From Candidatus Methanoperedens sp. (GTDB taxonomy: Archaea > Halobacteriota > Methanosarcinia > Methanosarcinales > Methanoperedenaceae): a DNA stretch of 12,830 nt. Below are positions 6,365 to 12,830 of the stretch, piece after piece. Positions within the stretch are counted from its first letter, which is position 1. The number at the start of each line of letters is the position of its first letter. The notes beneath the pieces are model-generated. The model did no database searches. It was not told the DNA's origin and saw nothing but the letters and a program-made list of their open reading frames with translations. Position numbers and translations under genes: made by a program. Where the stretch lies: NCBI GenBank assembly GCA_026552835.1, contig JAPMTY010000017.1:1-12830 (forward strand). Direction: 5' to 3'.

Positions 6365-7102
6365 TTAAAAAGATTCCAGATTTTTCTTAATTTCATTCAA
6401 AGCAAGAGCAAGCGTCTCTTTATTATCATATCCCCTGACGATCTCTCGAAGCTCTTCTTTTCGAATTCCTTTTAATTCCCCGGCAAATTTTGAAATATTA
6501 GGCACAGCGCGGATAATATTATCCACTATTGTTACAGTTGCGCATTGCGCCGTCCTTGAAAGTGGATTGAGGTCTATTGCTAGCACAGTTTTGCCCATAT
6601 CCACAAGCGCCTTGCACCTGTCTCCGTCCTCAAGGGGCACAAACACGACATCAGCGCGCAATATCCCGTCGCTATCCACTTTTGCTCGTTCATGATCAAT
6701 ACCGGGTATCAATGCATCAGATTTTGTGCATAGATTTCGGGCTCCAAGCGAGTTAAGGCGCTTGAAAATATTATTTACCCTCTCTTCTGTCCTGTGAAAT
6801 AAATTCACTTCAAGAGGCGCGTTCACGATTTCGCCCAATTTTATGAGTTCTGCAGGAACTAGAGCTGCAGCGTTCCCATTCACGGAAATTACCGGTCTTT
6901 TTGCAAGAAGCAACTCTGCAGCTGCTATTTTTTCAGCAGCCAATGCGCTGTCAGTGCTTTTTTCACCGATCAAATAATCAAATGCTTCCCCGCGCCCCTG
7001 GGCTATCAAACCCTGGGTACTCGTAATTCCATTCCTGACACCTTCAACGATCAACTCGCGGGTCATAAGGGATTCATATCTCGGATGGTTTTTGGGAATC
7101 AT
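6365..7102 (-). CDS. pps: 4-phosphopantoate--beta-alanine ligase (archaeal phosphopantothenate synthetase)
   Basis: This enzyme joins 4-phosphopantoate and beta-alanine using ATP to make 4'-phosphopantothenate, the second step of the archaeal coenzyme A route, in the cytoplasm. With the ATG at 7102 it has 245 residues, close to the family size. Recognisable segments are IPKNHPRYESLMTRE at the very N-terminus, GLIAQGRGEAFDYLIGEKST soon after, VNGNAAALVPAE, VNLFHRTEER and DLNPLSRTAQ towards the C-terminus. I prefer ATG 7102 because family members begin almost exactly at the IPxxHPRY motif; a GTG at 7129 would add nine atypical residues and has no ribosome site. It is co-oriented with pantoate kinase at 8368-9207, but the two are separated by foreign-looking DNA, so it probably now has a separate promoter. 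Confidence 0.92.
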   Translation of the reverse strand: MIPKNHPRYESLMTRELIVEGVRNGITSTQGLIAQGRGEAFDYLIGEKSTDSALAAEKIAAAELLLAKRPVISVNGNAAALVPAELIKLGEIVNAPLEVNLFHRTEERVNNIFKRLNSLGARNLCTKSDALIPGIDHERAKVDSDGILRADVVFVPLEDGDRCKALVDMGKTVLAIDLNPLSRTAQCATVTIVDNIIRAVPNISKFAGELKGIRKEELREIVRGYDNKETLALALNEIKKNLESF

Positions 7103-7253
7103 AGCAAATGCATCCGCAACGCCAACCACAAAGGGTGTCGATTGTTAAATCTTTTAGTAATTTCGAATTTTCTATAGAATTTAAGGAACTCATTTGAAGT
7201 AATATCTGCAGTCAATTTCTTAAATAACCAAAGCAACTCTTGAACAAAATAAA

Positions 7254-7283
7254 CCGCAGATAAACGCAGATGAACGCAGATTT
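7254..7283. repeat. Three tandem 10-nt units of CGCAGAT type, dispersed intergenic repeat
   Basis: CCGCAGATAA, ACGCAGATGA and ACGCAGATTT follow each other with exact 10-nt spacing. From memory, strings of this type (AACGCAGATGAACGCAGAT) recur between genes in many unrelated bacterial and archaeal genomes, with no known function. It lies in the islet between PPS and the Mrr_N-like gene. The rest of 7103-7368 holds no gene I can support. Confidence 0.55.
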
Positions 7284-7320
7284 CAGGTATCATAAACATT
7301 ACCATCCCTTGAACCTACAT

Positions 7321-7370
7321 AGACTATTCCATCAGAGACTTCCGGCGAAGAAACAACAATGGAGAAGTCT
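7321..7370. terminator. Possible stem-loop at the 3' end of the Mrr_N-like gene
   Basis: AGACTATTCCAT (7321-7332) can pair with ATGGAGAAGTCT (7359-7370) at 10 of 12 positions. Between them CTTC-CGGC-GAAG (7339-7350) forms a second small hairpin. The outer arm touches the stop codon of the minus-strand gene ending at 7369, so it could mark transcript ends. There is no strong U-run after it, so a role in termination is tentative. Confidence 0.3.
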
Positions 7371-7755
7371 AATAATTTATATAATTATCAATACCCTCTT
7401 GTCCATTTTGATTAAGACACCAGACACCACGTTTCCCATTTTCCTCAAGCCAACCGCGATCCATAAGTCTCTGTCTTGCCCTTCTTACTTCATTTTTCCA
7501 TTTGAGTTCAGTGGGAACTATAGATTTAAGCGATTCATCGGAGAGAGTTTTCCAGTTCAACCCCTTACTATTAAGTTTATTGAAGGCGGAGCCATGTGGG
7601 ATAGGTTTATGCCATTCTTGGGGTATCTCCCAACGCTGCTCAACTTTAAAATAAATCTCTTCTATGGAGAGACATTTCGTGGGTGATTGATTAAGAATAT
7701 CTGCAATAAAATCTGCAAGGGTTTTTTCTGTATTGTTTCTTTTATCTGTAAACAT
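7369..7755 (-). CDS. Stand-alone winged-helix protein resembling the Mrr N-terminal domain
   Basis: A 128-residue soluble protein. Residues about 10-115 resemble the winged helix found at the N-terminus of Mrr-type restriction endonucleases: an initial helix TEKTLADFIADIL, the segment EEIYFKVEQRWEIPQEW, then WKNEVRRARQRLMDRGWLEE and the wing GKRGVWCLNQNG. In Mrr proteins this domain recognises DNA and is followed by a PD-(D/E)xK nuclease. Here the frame ends about ten residues after the wing, and the downstream 240 bases hold no nuclease, so it is either a free DNA-binding regulator or a remnant of a restriction gene. It diverges from a ribbon-helix-helix gene across a 126-nt AT-rich gap, and its base composition is poorer in G+C than the flanking metabolic genes. 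The family call is from motif memory only. Confidence 0.6.
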   Translation of the reverse strand: MFTDKRNNTEKTLADFIADILNQSPTKCLSIEEIYFKVEQRWEIPQEWHKPIPHGSAFNKLNSKGLNWKTLSDESLKSIVPTELKWKNEVRRARQRLMDRGWLEENGKRGVWCLNQNGQEGIDNYINY

Positions 7756-7852
7756 GGTTATCTCTCAATTTTTTGTTTTGTAAAGTGCACTATTTACATA
7801 TTAATTCTACCTGATTACTACTTAAGTTTAACTGTTACATCCTAATTACATA

Positions 7853-7866
7853 TTTATACTATAAAT
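7853..7866 (+). promoter_or_regulatory. TATA-like element for the ribbon-helix-helix gene
   Basis: TTTATACTATAAAT lies 16-29 nt before the ATG at 7882, the right distance for a leaderless archaeal transcript. No ribosome site precedes the ATG, which agrees. A second TTACATATT motif occurs at about 7794 and again near 7847, so the two divergent genes may share regulation. Confidence 0.4.
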
Positions 7867-7879
7867 GAATATGTTCATT
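7864..7879. promoter_or_regulatory. Perfect inverted repeat, candidate operator of the ribbon-helix-helix gene
   Basis: AATGAA-TATG-TTCATT has perfect 6-base arms and a 4-base spacer, and ends 2 nt before the start codon. It overlaps the end of the TATA region and the likely transcription start. Ribbon-helix-helix proteins usually bind such short palindromes as dimers and repress their own genes; autoregulation here is inference. Confidence 0.45.
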
Positions 7880-7881
7880 AC

Positions 7882-8364
7882 ATGCCTACAGAGTTTGTCA
7901 CAATAAAAATATCCAAGAGCACATTCGATCGGTTAAAAGAATATCGTGATAAAAATAAATTATCGATGACCGACTCAATACAAAACGGTTTAGATTGTTT
8001 GAGTTCGATCGAAGAGACTAAGAAAACATTGGAAGAACAAAAAGAAAAGCAAGAATACTATGAAATACATGATATAATAATAAAAAAATTAATCGAAAGT
8101 ACCATTAGAAACTGGCTGGAAACGGTTGACGAAAAGAAAGTGACGGATTCGATTCGCTACGCACTGCAGTCTTTTAAAGAAATAAAAAAAGATCCTTCTT
8201 TTGAAGTTTTTGAAAATAAAGACAGAATACTACATGAAATACTTGAAAACTATACTAAAATAATAATAGCAACTCTGGCCAAAACGAAATTCAAAAGTGA
8301 AACAAAAAATAGAATTTCAGCTATGTTTCTTAAGCAGTTATTAACATTTGATGATATTGTCTGA
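7882..8364 (+). CDS. Ribbon-helix-helix DNA-binding protein with helical C-terminal domain
   Basis: A 160-residue protein. Residues 4-40 fit the ribbon-helix-helix fold: strand FVTIKIS (5-11), helix STFDRLKEYRDKN (13-25), turn KLSMTD (26-31) and helix SIQNGLDCL (32-40). Residues about 45-155 are predicted by eye to be all helical and very rich in Lys, Glu and Ile, with no motif I recognise. The first domain probably binds DNA as a dimer, perhaps at the palindrome just upstream. Composition is strikingly AT-rich: 8041-8100 contains only 11 G/C in 60, whereas 9961-10020 in porB has 33. This points to horizontal acquisition. Its stop is 3 nt from the convergent stop of pantoate kinase. It could be an antitoxin or plasmid-type regulator, but no toxin partner is visible. 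Confidence 0.7.
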   Translation: MPTEFVTIKISKSTFDRLKEYRDKNKLSMTDSIQNGLDCLSSIEETKKTLEEQKEKQEYYEIHDIIIKKLIESTIRNWLETVDEKKVTDSIRYALQSFKEIKKDPSFEVFENKDRILHEILENYTKIIIATLAKTKFKSETKNRISAMFLKQLLTFDDIV

Positions 8365-8367
8365 ATA

Positions 8368-9207
8368 TCATAACAAATGCGCTCCAGCATTACTTATCCT
8401 GCTTTCATGGACTTCCCCGAATTCCAACAAAGCTCCGTTATCGTTCATGGCAAAAACCGTATCACCAAGCATTGCCTGGCTTGCAAGGCCGCCTGCCGCC
8501 TCAACTGCTTCGATCGCATCTTTCACCTTCGGGCTCATGAGCCCGATTTCGGTTGCGAATAACCGGGACTGGCAAAAAAGGTTTTCAAGCGTGGGTTTTT
8601 TCAGGAGTTCTTTGAGCTTTTCTTTCCCTGCTTTGTTTATCTTCTTTTTTTTCATTTCATCAGTTAAAACCGATTTTGTGGATATCTCACTGAAGCTTAT
8701 CCATGATATTTTAGTATCGCAACAGGGAATTTTATCAATTATCCCTATAAATGGGGCGCCGGCTTTTTTCCTGACTACGATGCCCCCGAATGTCATTCCT
8801 GTGACATCTCCAAGTCCTGTGCAGTTTGTCACTTCGGCGCAATGCGCCGCTCCAGCGAGATCTTTTAAGGTCAAATCCAGGGATAATGCTTCATTCAGGG
8901 CAAGAGCTGCGCTTAATGCACCGGCGCCGCTTGCTCCGAACCCATAGCCTACGGGTATATCAAGAGTTGTCTCTACTAACACTGGTTTTGATGTCAGGCT
9001 TTTTATTGCCGAAAGGGTCGTTGCAGCTTCGCAAATCTTGCCATTGATCTTGATAATTGTTTCATCAGATGGTCGTACAGTTGTTACCGCCCCATTTTGA
9101 AGACATATACCACAGCCCATAGAACCTGAAAGTGCGGCATCATTTCGTATGTCTATTATGAAAATTCCGGAAATATGGGCGGGTGCGAAAGCTTTTGCGA
9201 TTTTCAT
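8368..9207 (-). CDS. pok: Pantoate kinase (archaeal CoA biosynthesis, GHMP kinase family)
   Basis: A 279-residue enzyme that phosphorylates pantoate to 4-phosphopantoate with ATP, the step before PPS in the archaeal CoA pathway. The N-terminus AKAFAPAHISGIF is the family's first strand. The GHMP phosphate-binding loop is PVGYGFGASGAGALSAA (85-101), followed by AHCAEVTNCTGLGDVTG (121-137), typical of the archaeal pantoate kinases. The length is normal and no key motif is missing. No clear ribosome site precedes the ATG; the inverted repeat 9219-9285 ends only 11 nt upstream, so its mRNA leader may contain that hairpin. It lies downstream of porB on the same strand (119 nt) and upstream of PPS, from which it is separated by an accessory islet. 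Confidence 0.93.
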   Translation of the reverse strand: MKIAKAFAPAHISGIFIIDIRNDAALSGSMGCGICLQNGAVTTVRPSDETIIKINGKICEAATTLSAIKSLTSKPVLVETTLDIPVGYGFGASGAGALSAALALNEALSLDLTLKDLAGAAHCAEVTNCTGLGDVTGMTFGGIVVRKKAGAPFIGIIDKIPCCDTKISWISFSEISTKSVLTDEMKKKKINKAGKEKLKELLKKPTLENLFCQSRLFATEIGLMSPKVKDAIEAVEAAGGLASQAMLGDTVFAMNDNGALLEFGEVHESRISNAGAHLL

Positions 9208-9218
9208 TATCTTGAAAA

Positions 9219-9285
9219 CTTTGCGCTCTTTGCGTTCTTTGCGGTGAAAAATTCATACACCGCAAAGGACGCAAAGGACGCAAAG
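9219..9285. repeat. Long inverted repeat of CTTTGCG(TC) units between porB and pantoate kinase
   Basis: Two 28-nt arms (9219-9246 and 9258-9285) flank an 11-nt loop. They match at 25 of 28 positions, and one mismatch becomes a G-U pair in RNA read from the minus strand. Each arm is three units of about 9 nt based on CTTTGCG, ending in GCGGTG next to the loop. The other bases of the 119-nt gap are AT-rich, with a possible TATA-like AAATAAAAC near 9290-9298 on the minus strand. From memory, CTTTGCGTCCTTTGCGGTG-type strings recur between genes in many prokaryotes. A transcribed copy would form a strong hairpin, possibly a terminator or processing site after porB. Confidence 0.75.
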
Positions 9286-9326
9286 ATAGTTTTATTTGAT
9301 TAGTTTATAGCTATAATTACCACGAT

Positions 9327-10202
9327 CTACTCAAGCCCGAACTGCTTCACATTACGGTCAGCAATCTCCTGTATCTTTTTGATCTGGGGATTTTCGCCCC
9401 CCGCCATCGTGAAAAGATGCTTGAAGCGCCCCTGCACTTTCAGGTATTCTTCAACAGGTTTCCTGTTCTTGATCTTCCTGACCGCTGTAATTTCACCATT
9501 TTCCATCTCATACAATGGCCACAATGCAGTTTCAACTGCTAATTTACCCACTTCAATGGTCTTTGAACCATCAAACTTCCAACCTGTGGAGCATGGCGCA
9601 TGAACATGAACATAAGTTGGTCCTTTTATTTCGGCTGCCTTTTTCACTTTTTTCATCATATCCGGCGCGTAGGCGATCGATGCCGTAGCCACATATGGCG
9701 ACCCATGTGCTGCGATTATTGCGGGCATGTTCTTTTTATAAAAGGGATTTCCGGAAGATATCTTGCCGGGAGGACTTGTGGTAGTGTTTGCGTATAATGG
9801 AGTCGCGCCGCTTCGCTGGATGCCCGTATTCATATAAGCTTCATTATCCACACAGATATAAGTAAAATCATGACCCCGTTCAAATGCGCCTGATATTGCC
9901 TGTAAACCGATGTCAAGTGTGGCGCCGTCTCCGCCTATTGCTACGATCTTTGTTTTATTCTTCCTGCCAAGGGCCTTAAGAGCCGCTTCAACACCTGAAG
10001 CCACAGCTGCTGCATTCTCAAAAAGTGAATGTACCCAGGGTACGCCCCATGCTGATTCAGGGTAGGGCGTTGTAAATACCTCAAGACAGCCTGTGGGGCT
10101 GACAACAATTACATCCTCGCCAAGTGCATCAAGTACGAATTTTCCCGCAAGAGCATCGCCGCAGCCAGCACAACCACGGTGTCCGGGTTTAAGGAGGCTC
10201 AT
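9327..10202 (-). CDS. porB: Pyruvate:ferredoxin oxidoreductase, beta subunit
   Basis: The 291-residue subunit that binds thiamine pyrophosphate and the proximal [4Fe-4S] cluster. The TPP-binding signature runs from GDGATLDIG (91-99) to DNEAYMNTG (119-127). Four cysteines fit cluster ligands: Cys11 and Cys14 in GCAGCGD, Cys39 in PTGCLE and Cys204 in HAPCSTGW; the 3- and 25-residue spacing matches the known PFOR pattern. The complex oxidises pyruvate with CoA and ferredoxin to acetyl-CoA and CO2 (or runs in reverse for carbon fixation), in the cytoplasm. It is the last gene of porGDAB; its ATG overlaps the porA stop as ATGA, with GGAGG upstream. PorB-type rather than 2-oxoglutarate type is supported by its porA partner. 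Confidence 0.95.
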   Translation of the reverse strand: MSLLKPGHRGCAGCGDALAGKFVLDALGEDVIVVSPTGCLEVFTTPYPESAWGVPWVHSLFENAAAVASGVEAALKALGRKNKTKIVAIGGDGATLDIGLQAISGAFERGHDFTYICVDNEAYMNTGIQRSGATPLYANTTTSPPGKISSGNPFYKKNMPAIIAAHGSPYVATASIAYAPDMMKKVKKAAEIKGPTYVHVHAPCSTGWKFDGSKTIEVGKLAVETALWPLYEMENGEITAVRKIKNRKPVEEYLKVQGRFKHLFTMAGGENPQIKKIQEIADRNVKQFGLE

Positions 10203-11386
10203 GCCAGGTCCTCCCGCAGGTCAGCAAATTCACTCTCTATAAATATACCTTTTTCGACAAGTTTTGCCTTATTGATTATTTTCTTTATCATTTGCATGGG
10301 AATGTCACGGCCTCCGTGCCCCAGCATGAAACCGATCACAGGAACACGGTTGTCTGTGTTGTATAGACACGCTTTGACTTCAGTGCATAAGGCGCCTTCG
10401 TTCTTTCCGACTGAAATATTCTTATCAAGAGTAATAACTATCTTTGCATTTTTCAGGGCTTTTCTTATGGCTTCGACCGGGAAAGGCCTGAAAGACCTTA
10501 CTTTAAGAAGACCCACGCTTTCTCCTTCAGTTCGAAGGTTATCAATAGTATCTTTTATAGTTCCTATGACAGAACCCATCGCCATTATTACGATCTCGGC
10601 GTCGTCAAGTACATAGCCGTCTATAAGACCGCCATAATATCGGCCATATATGTCCTTGAATTCATTAGCGATCTTCTCTATCTTCTCTAATGCAACTCCC
10701 ATGGCTTTTTCCTGTTTGTACCTGAATTCCGTGTATGTGCTGGGATCAGCAAAGGCCCCGAAGGACATCGGATTCTTGGTATCAAGCACGAACTCAGGGT
10801 CATACGACGGAAGGAATTCGTCCGTGAGGCTCTGCTCAAGTAAGATCACGGGTTCATAAACATGTGAAAGGATGAATCCGTCCATGCAGGACATTGCAGG
10901 AAGCAAGACATCTTCGTCTTCTGCGAGTTTATAAAGCTGCGGGGTCATATCCGCCGACTCCTGGACATCTTCTGCATAAAGCTGAATCCAGCCTGTGTCC
11001 CTCTGTGATATTGAGTCCTGCTGGTCGTTCCAGATATTGATCGGAGCTGACAGCGCGCGGTTCACGACTGTCATAACAATGGGTAGGCGCATGCCAGAGG
11101 AATTGAACAATGCTTCATGCATAAGCGCAAGTCCCTGTGACGTGGTTGATGAGTATGTTCTTGCCCCGGCTGCGCTTGCTCCTATCAAAGCCGAGATAGC
11201 TGAGAACTCTGATTCTACATTCATATACTCACAATTTATCTCACCATCGGCATGGAACTGTGCCAGGTCTTCCACAATATGCGTCTGAGGAGTGATAGGA
11301 TATGCTGATATCACATTTGGTTTGCATACCTTGACTGCATGAGCTACTGCATACGAACCTTCTACAACGACCATTCTCTTTCTCAT
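10199..11386 (-). CDS. porA: Pyruvate:ferredoxin oxidoreductase, alpha subunit
   Basis: A 395-residue subunit that forms the pyruvate-binding part of the active site with PorB. Features include [18 protein letters not shown] near residue 25, [20 protein letters not shown] about 30 residues later, and [20 protein letters not shown], which distinguishes pyruvate enzymes from 2-oxoglutarate or indolepyruvate relatives. The last 120 residues form the CoA-side domain, with [18 protein letters not shown] and [19 protein letters not shown] start it at the ATG at 11386, where GGAGG lies four bases upstream and ATGA overlaps the porD stop; the frame can be extended to 11446, but that would intrude on porD. 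Its own stop overlaps the porB start. No truncation or frameshift is seen. Confidence 0.95.
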   Translation of the reverse strand: MRKRMVVVEGSYAVAHAVKVCKPNVISAYPITPQTHIVEDLAQFHADGEINCEYMNVESEFSAISALIGASAAGARTYSSTTSQGLALMHEALFNSSGMRLPIVMTVVNRALSAPINIWNDQQDSISQRDTGWIQLYAEDVQESADMTPQLYKLAEDEDVLLPAMSCMDGFILSHVYEPVILLEQSLTDEFLPSYDPEFVLDTKNPMSFGAFADPSTYTEFRYKQEKAMGVALEKIEKIANEFKDIYGRYYGGLIDGYVLDDAEIVIMAMGSVIGTIKDTIDNLRTEGESVGLLKVRSFRPFPVEAIRKALKNAKIVITLDKNISVGKNEGALCTEVKACLYNTDNRVPVIGFMLGHGGRDIPMQMIKKIINKAKLVEKGIFIESEFADLREDLA

Positions 11387-11643
11387 TTTCCCTCCAGCAC
11401 CATTGTTATTGCTTTCTTCGGGCACTCGTTTGCACAAATGCCGCATCCTTTACAGTATTCATAATCAGGCTCAAAATAACCATTTTCTAATTTATAGACT
11501 ATACCTTCTGGACAATACATCGCACATATCCCGCACTTGCTGCATAGCTTATGATCAAAAACAGGCATGAAGGACCGCCATGCTCCCGTTTTGTTTGCCC
11601 GCGTGCTTCCAGGCTTGGTCACGGTCTTGATTATAAGCTTCAT
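11383..11643 (-). CDS. porD: Pyruvate:ferredoxin oxidoreductase, delta subunit (2x[4Fe-4S] ferredoxin-like)
   Basis: An 86-residue electron-transfer subunit. Two complete CxxCxxCxxxC(P) motifs are present: Cys34, 37, 40, 44 and Cys64, 67, 70, 74, which bind two [4Fe-4S] clusters and carry electrons from the PorB cluster to ferredoxin. The N-terminal 30 residues ([18 protein letters not shown]) are the typical POR-delta extension that packs on the other subunits. The length is standard. Its ATG overlaps the porG stop by ATGA, with GGAGG upstream inside porG, and its stop overlaps porA in the same way, so the four subunits are translated in a coupled manner. Confidence 0.96.
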   Translation of the reverse strand: MKLIIKTVTKPGSTRANKTGAWRSFMPVFDHKLCSKCGICAMYCPEGIVYKLENGYFEPDYEYCKGCGICANECPKKAITMVLEGK

Positions 11644-12185
11644 CGCTGGGCCTCCATGAGGTCAAACGCAGCCTGTATAGCCTGTGCATTTTTTTCTCCG
11701 ACTTTTCCCGGGAAGCGTTCCATAACCGCATTTTTAATGGATTCGGGATTGATAAGCCCGGAGACACCGGCAAAAGCGCCTGCAAGAATGGTATTAACGA
11801 TGGGTTTTCCTATTATGTCCATGGCAAGTTTTGTGGCATCAAGCGTTTTTACTCTGGCTTTTGTATTCAGATTGAAGGAATCCGATTTTTTTTCAGTGTT
11901 TATTATAATAAATCCGTCCGGCTTGGCGCCGGCAGCGACATTGACCACATCTACGAGTGTGGCGTCCTGCACTATCACATAGTCCGGTTCATATATCTGA
12001 CTGCGCAATCGGATGGGTTTATCATCAAGACGCATGAATGCCGTTACAGGAGCACCCCTTCTTTCAACACCGAACGCGGGAAAAGCCTGGCTGTATTTTC
12101 CATCCTCGAATGCGGCAACTGCAAGTAGTTCAGCGGCAGTCACGGAACCCTGTCCACCGCGACCATGTATTCGTATTTCTTTCAT
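11640..12185 (-). CDS. porG: Pyruvate:ferredoxin oxidoreductase, gamma subunit
   Basis: A 181-residue subunit and the first gene of porGDAB. It begins [20 protein letters not shown], the glycine-rich family hallmark, followed by [18 protein letters not shown] (about 35-52), [15 protein letters not shown] and a C-terminal segment around [17 protein letters not shown]. It contacts PorA/PorB and takes part in CoA-dependent steps of the complex. The ATG has AAAGGA a few bases upstream, and a TATA-like element is centred about 29 nt before it. It diverges from an unknown gene starting at 12369. No anomaly is visible. Confidence 0.95.
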   Translation of the reverse strand: MKEIRIHGRGGQGSVTAAELLAVAAFEDGKYSQAFPAFGVERRGAPVTAFMRLDDKPIRLRSQIYEPDYVIVQDATLVDVVNVAAGAKPDGFIIINTEKKSDSFNLNTKARVKTLDATKLAMDIIGKPIVNTILAGAFAGVSGLINPESIKNAVMERFPGKVGEKNAQAIQAAFDLMEAQR

Positions 12186-12209
12186 TTCCTTTCTCCAAAA
12201 TATTAGAAT

Positions 12210-12217
12210 ATTTATAT
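12210..12217 (-). promoter_or_regulatory. porG: TATA-like promoter of porGDAB
   Basis: The minus strand reads TATAAATA, a good archaeal TATA consensus, 25-32 nt before the porG ATG. A transcript would start very close to the ATG, which conflicts slightly with the AAAGGA site, so a second upstream TATA-like stretch (12218-12228, AT-rich) is also possible. Confidence 0.45.
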
Positions 12218-12237
12218 TACATATTAATTATCAATCG

Positions 12238-12251
12238 TGATGAATGCATCA
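12238..12251. promoter_or_regulatory. Small inverted repeat between porG and the divergent gene
   Basis: TGATG-AATG-CATCA has perfect 5-base arms and lies in the 183-nt divergent gap 12186-12368, upstream of the por TATA element. It could be a regulator site, but arms this short occur often by chance. I see no other gene or structured RNA in the gap. Confidence 0.2.
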
Positions 12252-12331
12252 AACAATTCCATGAAGGTATTTATTCTTTACTGAGCGGAGAACTTGAAAT
12301 CTGACACAAAATCTCATCCATTTGAGTTAAC

Positions 12332-12343
12332 TATATCATATTT
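12332..12343 (+). promoter_or_regulatory. TATA-like element for the gene at 12369
   Basis: TATATCATATTT lies about 26-37 nt before the ATG at 12369, a workable distance for an archaeal promoter with little or no leader. No ribosome site is seen before the ATG, which agrees with a leaderless transcript. Confidence 0.3.
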
Positions 12344-12368
12344 CATGACGTAATAATGAAGTTTAAAT

Positions 12369-12830
12369 ATGACGGATGATAAATTCTTAATAACGGAACT
12401 GGTATTGACAGCACATCTGTATAATCAATCAGATAAGCTTAACGTGGATGACCTTCCGGAAAAGATCAGGAAACATTACTGGAATGAAAAGGAAAAAACC
12501 GTAAAGCGTCCTGTTTATGTAACTGAAGGCGATATTAAAACTATTTACAGTCTTGAAAACGTCAAGAATAGCATAAAAATGCTTCCCTTTCTTGAGTTTG
12601 AAGAGTTCGGTTCGCAGATAAAACTCAACGTTTTTGATCTGGCAGTAAAATGGATATCAAAGCATCCTGAAGCGGTTGAGAATATTAACAAGAATCCTGT
12701 ACTTGCTTCATTTTTCGAGAATGAAAAATCACTTCCCGTGAGCTATTTGAAAGCAAAAGCTTCGATCTCGCCAAAAGAAAGCGGCAGGGAATGGATAATG
12801 TCACTCATAAAGAGCCTGGAAACCGAGAAA
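12369..12830 (+). CDS. Unrecognised protein, N-terminal 154 residues (runs off right edge)
   Basis: A frame opens at the ATG at 12369 and stays open for 154 codons to the window end. It begins MTDDKFLITELVLTAHLYNQ and continues with a charged, mostly helical sequence, including VYVTEGDIKTIYSLENVKNS, LPFLEFEEFG, FDLAVKWISKHPEAV and SPKESGREWIMSLIKSLETE. There is no signal peptide, membrane segment, cysteine cluster or nucleotide-binding motif. Codon use is like the neighbouring housekeeping genes, so it is likely a real native gene. I do not recognise the family. It diverges from porG, which gives no firm hint of function. Confidence 0.7.
   Translation, partial: MTDDKFLITELVLTAHLYNQSDKLNVDDLPEKIRKHYWNEKEKTVKRPVYVTEGDIKTIYSLENVKNSIKMLPFLEFEEFGSQIKLNVFDLAVKWISKHPEAVENINKNPVLASFFENEKSLPVSYLKAKASISPKESGREWIMSLIKSLETEK

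Noticed and set aside
6343..6400. Terminator hairpin between the convergent acylphosphatase and PPS genes
   Set aside because: The 19-nt gap has only AT-rich sequence and no stable stem that I can see.
7099..7305. Minus-strand open frame covering the CGCAGAT repeat and the region before PPS
   Set aside because: Part of it translates a non-coding repeat, it has no ribosome site, and it overlaps the PPS start; at most a gene remnant, not supportable.
7130..8367. Toxin-antitoxin system
   Set aside because: The ribbon-helix-helix protein could be an antitoxin, but no adjacent co-directional toxin gene is present and its 160-residue length is long for one.
9219..9285. CRISPR-like array
   Set aside because: The units are about 9 nt with no unique spacers, and form an inverted rather than a direct repeat array.
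10199..11446. Longer porA reading from 11446 with 20 extra residues
   Set aside because: The extra part is translated porD sequence in another frame; the GGAGG site and ATGA overlap fix the start at 11386.

Overview
The window looks archaeal, most likely a methanogen-related euryarchaeon of the Methanosarcinales type (Methanosarcina or Methanoperedens-like). The case rests on gene content. It has the two archaea-specific coenzyme A enzymes (pantoate kinase and phosphopantothenate synthetase), an archaeal tRNA G10 methyltransferase, a four-subunit pyruvate:ferredoxin oxidoreductase, TATA-box-like promoters close to start codons, and GGTGA/GGAGG ribosome sites. The genus is my inference and has not been tested.

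Layout from left to right. (1) Positions 1-3606, minus strand: a compact cluster of six genes, read from about 3533 down to the left edge. It encodes a small exported DUF4367 protein, a cytosolic winged-helix regulator, a two-pass membrane protein with a C-terminal winged helix, a large surface-exposed protein ending in a second DUF4367 domain, a four-helix membrane protein, and the start of another exported or membrane protein. A perfect palindrome lies in the leader of the first gene. This looks like an undescribed envelope sensor/regulator locus. (2) 3681-5570, minus strand: truA and trmG10, a two-gene tRNA-modification operon. (3) 5701-6345, plus strand: an acylphosphatase domain fused to a long coiled coil with a 21-bp tandem repeat. 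(4) 6365-9207: the archaeal CoA genes PPS and pantoate kinase, both on the minus strand, separated by about 1.26 kb of AT-rich DNA. That DNA carries a stand-alone Mrr_N-like winged-helix gene, a divergent ribbon-helix-helix gene with an operator-like palindrome, and a dispersed-type repeat. (5) 9219-9285: a long inverted repeat built from CTTTGCG units, sitting between porB and pantoate kinase. (6) 9327-12185, minus strand: porGDAB, with every gene junction an ATGA overlap. (7) 12369-end, plus strand: the beginning of an unrecognised gene divergent from porG.

Functional links: PorGDAB makes acetyl-CoA from pyruvate and CoA, and pantoate kinase plus PPS make the 4'-phosphopantothenate needed for CoA. 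Their co-orientation suggests a metabolic neighbourhood that mobile or accessory DNA has broken into. The two parts most worth attention are the DUF4367/winged-helix operon and the accessory islet between the CoA genes. No rRNA, tRNA, CRISPR array, transposase or integrase was recognised. No gene-free stretch exceeds about 300 bases.
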